A stretch of 64,000 nucleotides of DNA, from the NCBI RefSeq assembly GCF_001439845.1, contig NZ_JYLO01000007.1, forward strand, positions 1-64,000, given 5' to 3'. Below, one piece after another: positions 1-7,436 of the stretch. Under the pieces are notes generated by a model. The model worked only from the letters and a program-made list of their open reading frames with translations, was not told the DNA's origin and ran no database searches. The DNA is from Pseudomonas lactis. Its GTDB lineage: Bacteria > Pseudomonadota > Gammaproteobacteria > Pseudomonadales > Pseudomonadaceae. The position numbers were made by a program, and so were the translations under genes. Numbering within the stretch: the first letter of the stretch is position 1; each line of letters starts with the position of its first letter.

Positions 1-956
1 GTTGTAAGGCGGCAACAACTTGCTCAGCACGGCTTCTTTTCGCTCATGGGAATAACGGGCCACATCGGTGTCCTTTACCGCCTATCTGGGGAAAACTGGA
101 GGGTGACAACTATCCTGCCAGAGGGGGGAGCCGTTTCGCCGCAACCTGCCATCGTCCTTGAATTTATTAACGGAGAAACACTTAGTTCAGCTAGTTTTTC
201 CGCTGACACAAATTATCTACATTTGATATGGCAGATCTCATGCGGCCTTGCGGATATTCACTCTCATGAAATCATCCATCGAGATATTAAGCCGGGAAAT
301 ATAAAAATTGATGGTGAAGGTGTCGTTAAAATTCTCGATTTTGGGCTATCAAGAAATAATGCTGCCGCTGAGACAAGAAGCATAATAGGAACCCCTGTAT
401 TCATGGCGCCCGAACTGTGGGGTGACCAAACTATTGCTTTGACTCCTCCATTGATGTCTACGCATTTGGCGTGACTTGCCTAGCACTACTGGCTGAAGAA
501 ACTCCCCTCAGCTTACGCAAGCGGCCTCCTAGTCAGCCGTCTCTGACGGACTTTTCAGTTCCATTCGCTGGATTACCTAGCGAAATTACGCATATTCTTC
601 ATCAATGTCTTGCAACCGATAGACGGGATAGGCCTTCCATGCAAGATATTCAGAATTTGTTGGCGAAGCATCTTCTAAAGGACAGGCATCGCGCCACAGT
701 TGTTTTAAATGGATCTGCAAACACACTAGACTGCAAAAATCGAAGAATATCGCTTAACGCAACTGTCGGCAGCCTCACGATTGAATATGACGGCCTGGTA
801 TTCAGCGTCACGCAAGTTACAGGTGCTGTGTATATCAATAACACTTCCGTTTCTATCGGAACGATTGTGCCGGGCTGTTGCGTTCTTACATTCGGGAACG
901 GCGGCTCAAGAAGTTTTGTTACCTTTGACGTCTCGAATCCGGAGGTGATGCCATGA
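1..956 (+). pseudogene. Ser/Thr protein kinase with C-terminal FHA-like domain, 5' end outside window, frameshifted
   Basis: The frame is open from base 1, so the gene starts upstream of the window. Frame 1 encodes a eukaryotic-like kinase C-lobe: the catalytic HRDIKPGN motif lies at 277-300, DFG at 337-345 and an APE-like motif follows. At about 427-432 the frame breaks. Restoring one A (CAAAC to CAAAAC) joins it to the frame that continues FDSSIDVYAFGVTCLALL and runs to the stop at 954-956. The last 90 residues (RRISL, VYINN, LTFG) resemble a forkhead-associated fold, but weakly. The stop overlaps the next kinase gene by 4 bases (ATGA), so the two are probably one operon. Base composition is AT-richer than the core genome, as expected for transferred DNA. 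The kinase call is firm from motifs; the FHA call is inference. The frameshift may be a sequencing error in a homopolymer or a real inactivation. Confidence 0.75.
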
Positions 957-2023
957 ATCCACAAGATATTGTCTCTGGACGCTATCGCATAGAACGCCAT
1001 ATAGGTCGAGGCGGCATGCAAGATGTTTATCTGGCATATGACATGCTGCTAGATTCAAACATTGCTCTGAAAACTCCTCAGCCCGGCCAGCCCGACAAGC
1101 GATTTAAAAGCAGTGCAAAAATATCCGCCCGAGTTAACCATCATAATGTTGCAAAAACTCTAGACTACATTGAAGAAGATAGTAGGCTATTTCTCATTGA
1201 GGAGTTTGTCGATGGCGAAAATCTTGAGAATACACTCAAGACCTTTGGAGCTATTGATCCTCATTTGGCTGCCCGAGTATTTCTGCACGTTTCCAAAGGT
1301 GTTGCCGCTTCGCACCATGCAGGAGTTGTGCATCGCGACTTAAAGCCAAGTAACATTATCGTTGAGCATGGCGTTAATCTTCATGAACTAAAAATCACTG
1401 ACTTCGGCATTGCTACGCTGACCGAAGAGGTTTTTGATGAGGCGGCGCGAGAAGGAGATATAACCAGATCGACTTCTGGAACAATCCGAGGGGCGTTGCC
1501 TTATATGGCGCCAGAAATGATGTTCAGGCAACCAGGAGAACACCCTGGGGCTTCTGTAGATATTTGGTCACTTGGGGCCATGATGTTTCAAATATTAACA
1601 GGAAAGGTTCCTTTTGGCGTTTACCTTCAGGCTGCCGTTAATGTTCAGAACAAAAATAGAGAGCCTTGGCCAAACTTCATGACGTCAAATCCGCAGTACA
1701 AGACTCTTGCGCAACAGTTGCAATCTCTCGTTGAAGAGTGCCTTCAATACAATGTTGCAGATCGCCCTACAGCAGATGAGATCGTCAAAAATATTTCTGA
1801 TCTTTGCTTCATTGGCGTAGACAGAAAGGTGGGGGATGTATCCAACCTAATCCAAAATGGATACAGTGGATTTATTGAAGGTGACGATGGCATCACGACT
1901 TTCTTTAGTCGAGAAAGTATTTACGGGCCGAAATCTTCAGCCCCCCGTGGAAGTAGAGTTTGTTACTCAAGTTTCCCCGGATCACCACGCGATCGAGGTC
2001 ATCCGATTATTATGATTGAGTGA
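953..2023 (+). CDS. Ser/Thr protein kinase (Hanks type), probable frameshift near 3' end
   Basis: A 356-residue kinase. The Gly-rich loop GRGGMQDVY is at residues 18-26, the ATP lysine at K40, the HRDLKPSN catalytic loop at 127-134, DFG at 150-152 and APE at 186-188, so the catalytic core (about 9-285) looks complete. No membrane segment is seen, so it is probably cytoplasmic. It overlaps the preceding kinase/FHA-like gene by 4 bases. The last 24 residues are low-complexity and unlike a folded protein. Removing one C from the C6 run at 1941-1946 opens another frame reading VEVEFVTQVSPDHHAIEVIRLL with a stop at 2013-2015, which looks more like a genuine C-terminus. The substrate is unknown. 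Paired bacterial kinases of this kind occur in islands with phosphatases or VWA proteins; such partners, if present, would lie upstream of the window. Confidence 0.85.
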   Translation: MNPQDIVSGRYRIERHIGRGGMQDVYLAYDMLLDSNIALKTPQPGQPDKRFKSSAKISARVNHHNVAKTLDYIEEDSRLFLIEEFVDGENLENTLKTFGAIDPHLAARVFLHVSKGVAASHHAGVVHRDLKPSNIIVEHGVNLHELKITDFGIATLTEEVFDEAAREGDITRSTSGTIRGALPYMAPEMMFRQPGEHPGASVDIWSLGAMMFQILTGKVPFGVYLQAAVNVQNKNREPWPNFMTSNPQYKTLAQQLQSLVEECLQYNVADRPTADEIVKNISDLCFIGVDRKVGDVSNLIQNGYSGFIEGDDGITTFFSRESIYGPKSSAPRGSRVCYSSFPGSPRDRGHPIIMIE

Positions 2024-2061
2024 TTTTCATAGTCAGAAAGGGGGCCGAAGCCCCTCTAGGT

Positions 2062-2571
2062 TCACAGCAACCCACGCTCTGCAAACGATGTGATGTCCGC
2101 ACCTCCCACAATGATGTGGTCCAGGGTGCGAACATCCACCAGTGCCAGCGTTTCCTTGAGCTTCTGAGTCAGAGCCTTATCTGCGCTGCTCGGCTCAGGA
2201 TGCCCACTCGGATGATTGTGCGAGAGGATGACCGCCGCCGCATTGAGCAGCAGTGCCTCCTTGACGACTTCGCGCGGATACACCGATGCACTGTCGATAG
2301 TGCCCCGGAACATCTCGCTGTACTCGATCAGCCGATGCTGCGTGTCCAGGAACAGAATGGCAAAGACTTCATGTTCTAAGCCAGACAGTTTGGTGACCAG
2401 GTATTCCTTGACCAATGCTGGTGATGTAAAAGCAGTACCGCGCTGCATTTTCTGATCTATGGCCTGACGGGCTGCATCAAGAATCTGGTCTACTGATGCT
2501 GGCAGGTAACGGCCCTGTGCGTCACGCACCAACAGAGAGGAATCGAACGAGGAAAAGGATAGTTGCGACAT
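2062..2571 (-). CDS. RadC/YeeS-family JAB-domain protein
   Basis: A 169-residue RadC-like protein with one JAB/MPN metalloprotease-fold domain. The putative metal ligands are E68, H118 and H120 in the SHNHPSG motif and D131. It lacks the long N-terminal helix-hairpin-helix region of housekeeping RadC, which fits the short island-borne (YeeS-type) version. These genes are typical cargo of integrative elements, and the classical radC DNA-repair role is not supported for the family. It sits convergent with the kinase pair (46 bases from the kinase stop) and upstream of the nuclease/integrase genes on the same strand. The biochemical function is unknown. Confidence 0.88.
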   Translation of the reverse strand: MSQLSFSSFDSSLLVRDAQGRYLPASVDQILDAARQAIDQKMQRGTAFTSPALVKEYLVTKLSGLEHEVFAILFLDTQHRLIEYSEMFRGTIDSASVYPREVVKEALLLNAAAVILSHNHPSGHPEPSSADKALTQKLKETLALVDVRTLDHIIVGGADITSFAERGLL

Positions 2572-2898
2572 GATCGTGCTCCGGATGCTCGGGCGGATTT
2601 GCCCGGAACCGTGGTCAGCACGGCGCAGCGCAAGCAGTCAGGGGTCACAGACGGCCACGGGCCGCAAGCGTGCAAGCACGCGCAGCCCTTGACGGCGCGA
2701 ACGCCGTGATACGGTGAAGGGAACAGCAAAACCGCCCACCCCCCACCCACTGCACACACTCGCCTTTTGGCAAACGCAGTGCGCAGGCCAAGGGCCGGAG
2801 GCGTCAGGGATCAAAGCCGGATGGCCGTGATTCGCAAGAAGCGCGGGGCGCAGCCCGTGAGCCCGACGGCGGCACGCCGGGATGCACGGGTACGGTAA
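2572..2898 (-). other. Gene-free GC-rich spacer in the island
   Basis: This 327-base stretch lies between the radC-like gene and the DUF1016 gene. The open frames in it have no recognisable protein features and no Shine-Dalgarno. It is GC-rich, in contrast to the AT-rich kinase genes 600 bases away. It should contain the promoter of the radC-like gene, but I cannot point to a specific site. Confidence 0.5.
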
Positions 2899-3957
2899 TC
2901 AAGACTTTTCGTCAGACTGCCGCTGTTCGATCTGCAACTGCGCCCGCCGCGTTGCCTGTTGCAGCCGCTCCACGAGTACGCCTCTCGGTGGCAAGGCCGT
3001 CAGGTATTCCGCAACGTGAATGCCCGACTTATCCAACTCCAGCAGCTCGATCTGCTCACGCTTCTTGCCAGTGCAGAGGATAATGCCCAGCGGCGAGGCT
3101 TCTTCTGGTTCCCGCTCATGCTTGTCGAGCCAGCGTAGATACAACTCCATCTGCCCTTTGTAGGCGGCCTTGAACTCGCCGACCTTCAGTTCTACCGCCA
3201 CCAGCCGCCGCAGCTTGCGGTTGTAGAACAGCAGATCAAGGTGGAAATCCTCGTCGTCAATCGGGATGCGTTTCTGCCTGGCAACGAAGGAAAAACCCGC
3301 GCCCAACTCCAATAAGAAGGACTCCATTTCACGAATGATGGCCGCCTCCAGGTCACTTTCTTGCCAGGTGTCCCGAAGGCCCAGGAAGTCGAGGATGTAG
3401 GGATCGCGCATGACCAGCGCAGGCGACATGCGCTGTGCATTGCGCAGGGTCGCCAGCTCCCGCACGATCATGTCATCCGGCTTTTGGGACAGCGCTGTGC
3501 GCTCGTACAGCATCGAGTCGATACGCTCGCGCAGTGTCCGCACGCTCCAGCGTTCGGCGCTGGCCACCTGCGCATAGTAGTCCCGCTGGTGTGGGTCTTT
3601 CAGCGGAATCAGGGCAATGAAATGCGTCCAGCTCAATTGTCGTATCAGTGATACGACAATTGCCTCGTCGGGAAACGTGACAGCAAACTGCACCATGCGA
3701 CGCAGGTTTTTCACCGAAAAACTGCTGCCGTATTCCTTCACCAACTCCCCCGCCAGAGTCGGCACGACTTCCTCGCCATAATCAGCCCGTCGACCTTCCA
3801 AAACCTGTGTATGGATACGCAAACCGATGCGCCAGTAGAGCATCGTCAGCTCGCTGTTCACTGCCGAGGTGGCGCGCTGGCGCGCCACCTCAATCAGTGT
3901 TCTGATATCGCCCAGCAGCACGGCAGACGGCGCGACAGATATTTTGCGCCTGCTCAT
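2899..3957 (-). CDS. DUF1016 / YhcG-family PD-(D/E)XK nuclease
   Basis: A 352-residue protein of the YhcG (DUF1016) family. The N-terminal helical DUF1016 domain (about 15-170) is followed by a C-terminal PD-(D/E)XK nuclease fold (about 180-340). Its likely active-site residues are D241 in FHLDLLFYN and the E256-x-K258 pair in VAVELKVGEF. A conserved Q269 follows. Members of this family are often found in defence or mobile islands and beside restriction systems, but no partner methylase is visible here. The start overlaps the stop of the upstream integrase gene by 4 bases (ATGA type), so expression is probably coupled to it. Nuclease activity is inferred from the motif. Confidence 0.85.
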   Translation of the reverse strand: MSRRKISVAPSAVLLGDIRTLIEVARQRATSAVNSELTMLYWRIGLRIHTQVLEGRRADYGEEVVPTLAGELVKEYGSSFSVKNLRRMVQFAVTFPDEAIVVSLIRQLSWTHFIALIPLKDPHQRDYYAQVASAERWSVRTLRERIDSMLYERTALSQKPDDMIVRELATLRNAQRMSPALVMRDPYILDFLGLRDTWQESDLEAAIIREMESFLLELGAGFSFVARQKRIPIDDEDFHLDLLFYNRKLRRLVAVELKVGEFKAAYKGQMELYLRWLDKHEREPEEASPLGIILCTGKKREQIELLELDKSGIHVAEYLTALPPRGVLVERLQQATRRAQLQIEQRQSDEKS

Positions 3958-5153
3958 ACTGTTTCCTCCACGACAGGCCGTGCGCCGATGATCGTCTTGC
4001 GCCGGTTTGCTACCAGTTCGGCAGCCTCCCGCACCGGGGCATCCTCGGTGTGGACATAGCGCATGAACATCGCCACGGTTTTGTGTGCGGTCAGCGCCAT
4101 GCCAACCTTCACCGGGATGCCCGAGTTGGCAATATCTGTAGCGGAGCGGTGGCGGATGCCATGCGTACCAACGTGCGTTACGCCAGCAGCTTTCAGGGTA
4201 CGAGTCCAGCCGTTGTAATACTCACCCGTTGTCAGATGCTTCATAGGGCGACGAGGCGAAGGCAGCACGTAAAGTGAGCCTTCATACCGGGGAGCGGTTG
4301 ATAGCAGCCGATAAGCCTCCTCGCTCATCGGTTTGGACATGCCGCCTGTCTTGCTGTCCGGCCAGACCACGCGCCGGTTCTCCAGATCAACCCAACTCCA
4401 CTCAAGCAACACTATCTCGGAGCGACGAGCGGCAAACTCAAACTGCAAACGAATCGCCAGCGGGATGACGGGATGCTCCAGACCCTCGGCTTCCAGGTCG
4501 TCGAGATAGTGGAACAGCTTGCCCATTTCCTCGTCACTGATGAGGTGGGTTGCCTTGCCAGCGGGGTACATGGGCACATGACGGCACGGGTTGGTGCCAT
4601 CCGGGCGATAGCCCCACACCTCGGCCAAATTGAACATCTTGCGCATCACGCTGAACGTGCGGTTGGCATCCGCTGGCTTGTGGGCCATTTTCTTCATCAT
4701 CGACGCCACATCTGGCCGCTTCACGTCGTGGACTTTTATACGACCAAGCAGCGGGATGATGTTGCGGTCGATGAGGCTCTGATAGCCTTCCTGTGTGCTG
4801 GGCTTATTGCGTTGGCTGGAGTGATCCTCCATGAACTTGACGCATAACTCCTTGACCGTGGGTGCATTGCGCGCCTGGGCCTTGGCTGCACCAGGATCGC
4901 CACCTCGGCGAACCTCGGACAGCCAGTTCTGCGCCAATGACCGGGCCTGCTCGACAGTCAGTTCCCCGTACAAACCCAAAGCAGGCTTGCGACGCTCGCC
5001 AGCATTGGTTCGGTACTGAAGCATGAACACCTTGCGGCCTGTCGGGGTAATCTTACACAGGAAGCCGGGAACAAGTGTGTCGCGCAGCTCGACGGGCTGT
5101 GCCTGGGGTTGTGCCGCATCGACTGCGGACTTGGTGAGCTTGATCTTAGCCAT
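3954..5153 (-). CDS. Tyrosine site-specific recombinase (island integrase)
   Basis: A 399-residue integrase of the P4-like type. The N-terminal DUF4102 arm-binding domain (about 3-85) is followed by a core-binding SAM-like domain (about 100-180) and a catalytic domain (about 205-375). All catalytic residues are visible: R244 (AARRSE), K268 (DSKTG), H331 and R334 (HGIRHRS), H357 (LTAHKT) and the nucleophile Y366 (FMRYVH). It should catalyse integration and excision of the element carrying the kinase, radC-like and DUF1016 genes. The 5' end faces fadD1, so the attachment site is expected between 5154 and about 5330. I do not see a tRNA gene there. It overlaps the nuclease gene by 4 bases. Confidence 0.95.
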   Translation of the reverse strand: MAKIKLTKSAVDAAQPQAQPVELRDTLVPGFLCKITPTGRKVFMLQYRTNAGERRKPALGLYGELTVEQARSLAQNWLSEVRRGGDPGAAKAQARNAPTVKELCVKFMEDHSSQRNKPSTQEGYQSLIDRNIIPLLGRIKVHDVKRPDVASMMKKMAHKPADANRTFSVMRKMFNLAEVWGYRPDGTNPCRHVPMYPAGKATHLISDEEMGKLFHYLDDLEAEGLEHPVIPLAIRLQFEFAARRSEIVLLEWSWVDLENRRVVWPDSKTGGMSKPMSEEAYRLLSTAPRYEGSLYVLPSPRRPMKHLTTGEYYNGWTRTLKAAGVTHVGTHGIRHRSATDIANSGIPVKVGMALTAHKTVAMFMRYVHTEDAPVREAAELVANRRKTIIGARPVVEETV

Positions 5154-5327
5154 GATGACTCCTCGGAAAGACCCGATTCCAGGAGCCTGATAGGAGTCAA
5201 GCGGGTGGAAGCCGGGTCAAGTTTCAGAAAGCACCGGCATATGATGAATCGTCCTAAGCCATTGATAAACTTGCTGTATCTAGCTTGGGCGTAGTCCAGA
5301 GAATTTCGGTGCTGGAGTCATGGTGAA

Positions 5328-5357
5328 ATAAAAAAACCCGCATCAGCGGGTTTTTTT
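5328..5357 (-). terminator. Rho-independent terminator after fadD1
   Basis: The stem AACCCGC/GCGGGTT has a 4-base loop and flanking A and T runs, so it can work in both directions. It lies 6 bases beyond the fadD1 stop and marks the core-genome side of the island boundary. Confidence 0.88.
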
Positions 5358-5362
5358 ATGGG

Positions 5363-7054
5363 TTACTTTTTGAGCCCGAGTTTCTTCAGCTCTTCATCCC
5401 GCAATTCACGCCGCAAGATCTTGCCCACGTTGGTAGTCGGCAACGCATCACGGAACTCCACGGCCTTGGGCACCTTGTAGCCGGTGACGTTAGCGCGCAT
5501 GTGTTCCATCACCTGGTCCTTGGTCAGGGTAGCCCCTGGCTTGACCACGATGAACAACTTGATGTGCTCACCGGATTTTTCATCCGGTACGCCGATGGCC
5601 GCACACTGCAGCACGCCCGGCAGGCCCGCCAGCACGTCTTCCAGCTCGTTGGGGTAGACGTTGAAACCGGAGACCAGAATCATGTCCTTCTTGCGGTCGA
5701 CGATACGCATGTAGCCGTCTGGCTGGATGATCGCGATGTCGCCGGTTTTCAGCCAGCCTTCGCTGTCGAGCATCTCGTCGGTGGCGTCCTGGCGCTGCCA
5801 GTAGCCCTTCATCACTTGCGGACCTTTCACACACAGCTCGCCGGTTTCACCCAGTGCAAGCTCGGTGCCGTCGTCAGCGATGACTTTACACGCGGTGGAA
5901 GGCACCGGAATGCCAATGGTGCCGATCTGGATGTGCTGGATCGGGTTGACCGTGGCCACCGGGCTGGTTTCGGTCATGCCGTAGCCTTCGCAGATCGCGC
6001 AGCCGGTCACCGCCTTCCAACGCTCCGCCGCTGCCAGTTGCAACGCCATGCCCCCCGACAGGGTGACCTTCAGCGCAGAGAAGTCCAGCTTGCGGAAACC
6101 TTCGTTGTTGCACAGCGCCACAAACAGGGTGTTGAGGCCGACGAAGCCGCTGAACTTCCACTTCGACAGTTCCTTGACCATCGCCGGCAGGTCGCGCGGG
6201 TTGCTGATCAGGATGTTGTGGTTGCCGATCAGCATCATCGCCATGCAATGAAAGGTGAAGGCATAGATGTGGTACAGCGGCAGCGGCGTGATCAGGATCT
6301 CGCAGCCTTCGTTGAGGTTGGAGCCCATCAGCGCCTTGCATTGCAGCATGTTGGCCACGAGATTGCGGTGGGTCAGCATCGCGCCCTTGGCCACGCCGGT
6401 GGTACCGCCGGTGTATTGCAGCACGGCCACATCGCCGCTGGCCGGGCTGGCATCGTCGACCGGCTGGCCATGGCCCTTGGCGAGCACGTCGTTGAACTTG
6501 ATGGCCTGAGGCAAGTGATAGGCCGGGACCATTTTCTTCACGTACTTGATCACGCTGTTGATCAGCACGCGCTTGAACGGCGAGAGCAGGTCGGCGACTT
6601 CGGTGACGATCACATGCTTGACGGCGGTCTTGGGCACGACTTTTTCAGCCAGGTGCGCCATGTTGGCCAGGCAAACCAGGGCCTTGGCCCCCGAATCATT
6701 GAATTGGTGCTCCATCTCCCGCGCGGTGTACAGCGGGTTGGTGTTGACCACGATGAGGCCGGCGCGGATCGCACCGAATACAGCGACGGGGTATTGCAGA
6801 ACGTTGGGCAGTTGCACGGCGATTCGATCGCCAGGCTTCAAGTCGGTATGCTGTTGCAGATACGCGGCAAATGCGCCGGACAATTCGTACAATTCACCGT
6901 AGGTGATGGTCTTGCCCAGATTGCTGAAAGCCGGTTTGTTAGCGAAGCGCTGGCAGGACTGCTTCAGTACCGCCTGAATATTCGGATACTCGTCTGGATT
7001 GATCTGTGCAGCAATCCCGGCGGGGTACTTATCCTTCCAAAAGTCTTCATTCAT
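5363..7054 (-). CDS. fadD1: Long-chain fatty acid-CoA ligase FadD1
   Basis: A 563-residue acyl-CoA synthetase that activates long-chain fatty acids with ATP and CoA for beta-oxidation. The AMP-binding P-loop YTGGTTG is at 214-220, a GYGMTETSP motif follows in the middle, and the GWLKTGD hinge motif and the C-terminal catalytic lysine region (VGKILRREL) are intact. Length is normal for the family. It sits downstream of a second, closely similar ligase in the same orientation, the fadD2-fadD1 order known from P. aeruginosa (PA3300-PA3299). The 382-base gap between the two genes, with a REPIN, suggests that fadD1 has its own promoter. Confidence 0.95.
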   Translation of the reverse strand: MNEDFWKDKYPAGIAAQINPDEYPNIQAVLKQSCQRFANKPAFSNLGKTITYGELYELSGAFAAYLQQHTDLKPGDRIAVQLPNVLQYPVAVFGAIRAGLIVVNTNPLYTAREMEHQFNDSGAKALVCLANMAHLAEKVVPKTAVKHVIVTEVADLLSPFKRVLINSVIKYVKKMVPAYHLPQAIKFNDVLAKGHGQPVDDASPASGDVAVLQYTGGTTGVAKGAMLTHRNLVANMLQCKALMGSNLNEGCEILITPLPLYHIYAFTFHCMAMMLIGNHNILISNPRDLPAMVKELSKWKFSGFVGLNTLFVALCNNEGFRKLDFSALKVTLSGGMALQLAAAERWKAVTGCAICEGYGMTETSPVATVNPIQHIQIGTIGIPVPSTACKVIADDGTELALGETGELCVKGPQVMKGYWQRQDATDEMLDSEGWLKTGDIAIIQPDGYMRIVDRKKDMILVSGFNVYPNELEDVLAGLPGVLQCAAIGVPDEKSGEHIKLFIVVKPGATLTKDQVMEHMRANVTGYKVPKAVEFRDALPTTNVGKILRRELRDEELKKLGLKK

Positions 7055-7325
7055 GGAAGCCCACTCCTCAGCGACGCGAATTCATCATCGCATTTGATGC
7101 GATTATTATTGGTGTATGTTTTTAGGTGAGTCTGGCGCTTTCAAGCAGGCCTAGAAGTCACAAAGCGCGCCGAGAGTAGCAGCTTTGCCAAGGGCCGCCT
7201 AGAGCCAAAAGAGGGCCCTACAGTCATAAACATGACTCAAGAATATCCAATGGTCACTTTTAGAGCAAAAATTCTATAACTCCAGAAATGGCTCTAGAAC
7301 AGGCTTTCAAGGGCAAAAAATACAG
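7055..7325. other. fadD2-fadD1 intergenic region, presumed fadD1 promoter
   Basis: No gene is supported here. The fadD1-proximal part (7085-7130) is AT-rich and probably carries the promoter. I see no convincing PsrA or FadR palindrome. The region ends at the REPIN at 7326. Confidence 0.4.
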
Positions 7326-7415
7326 TGTGGGAGCTGGCTTGCCTGCGACAGCGGTGGACCAGTCAATTCAACAGGTGACTGAAACACTGCTATCGCAGGC
7401 AGACCAGCTCCCACA
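7326..7415. repeat. [27 protein letters not shown] family
   Basis: Two inverted copies of the GTGGGAGCTGG repeat enclose a variable spacer. The right arm has one changed base (cagaccagc for caagccagc). Lies between fadD2 and fadD1. Confidence 0.9.
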
Positions 7416-7436
7416 TTTTTTGTACCCGGTTTCAAT

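Noticed and set aside
5230..5330. A tRNA or tmRNA gene as the island attachment site
   Set aside because: No cloverleaf or T-loop motif could be found by eye on either strand.
5501..7129. Long open frame of 542 codons on the plus strand opposite fadD1
   Set aside because: It is the mirror of the fadD1 frame in high-GC DNA; the translation is His/Gln/Val/Asp-rich with no domain, while fadD1 has all family motifs.
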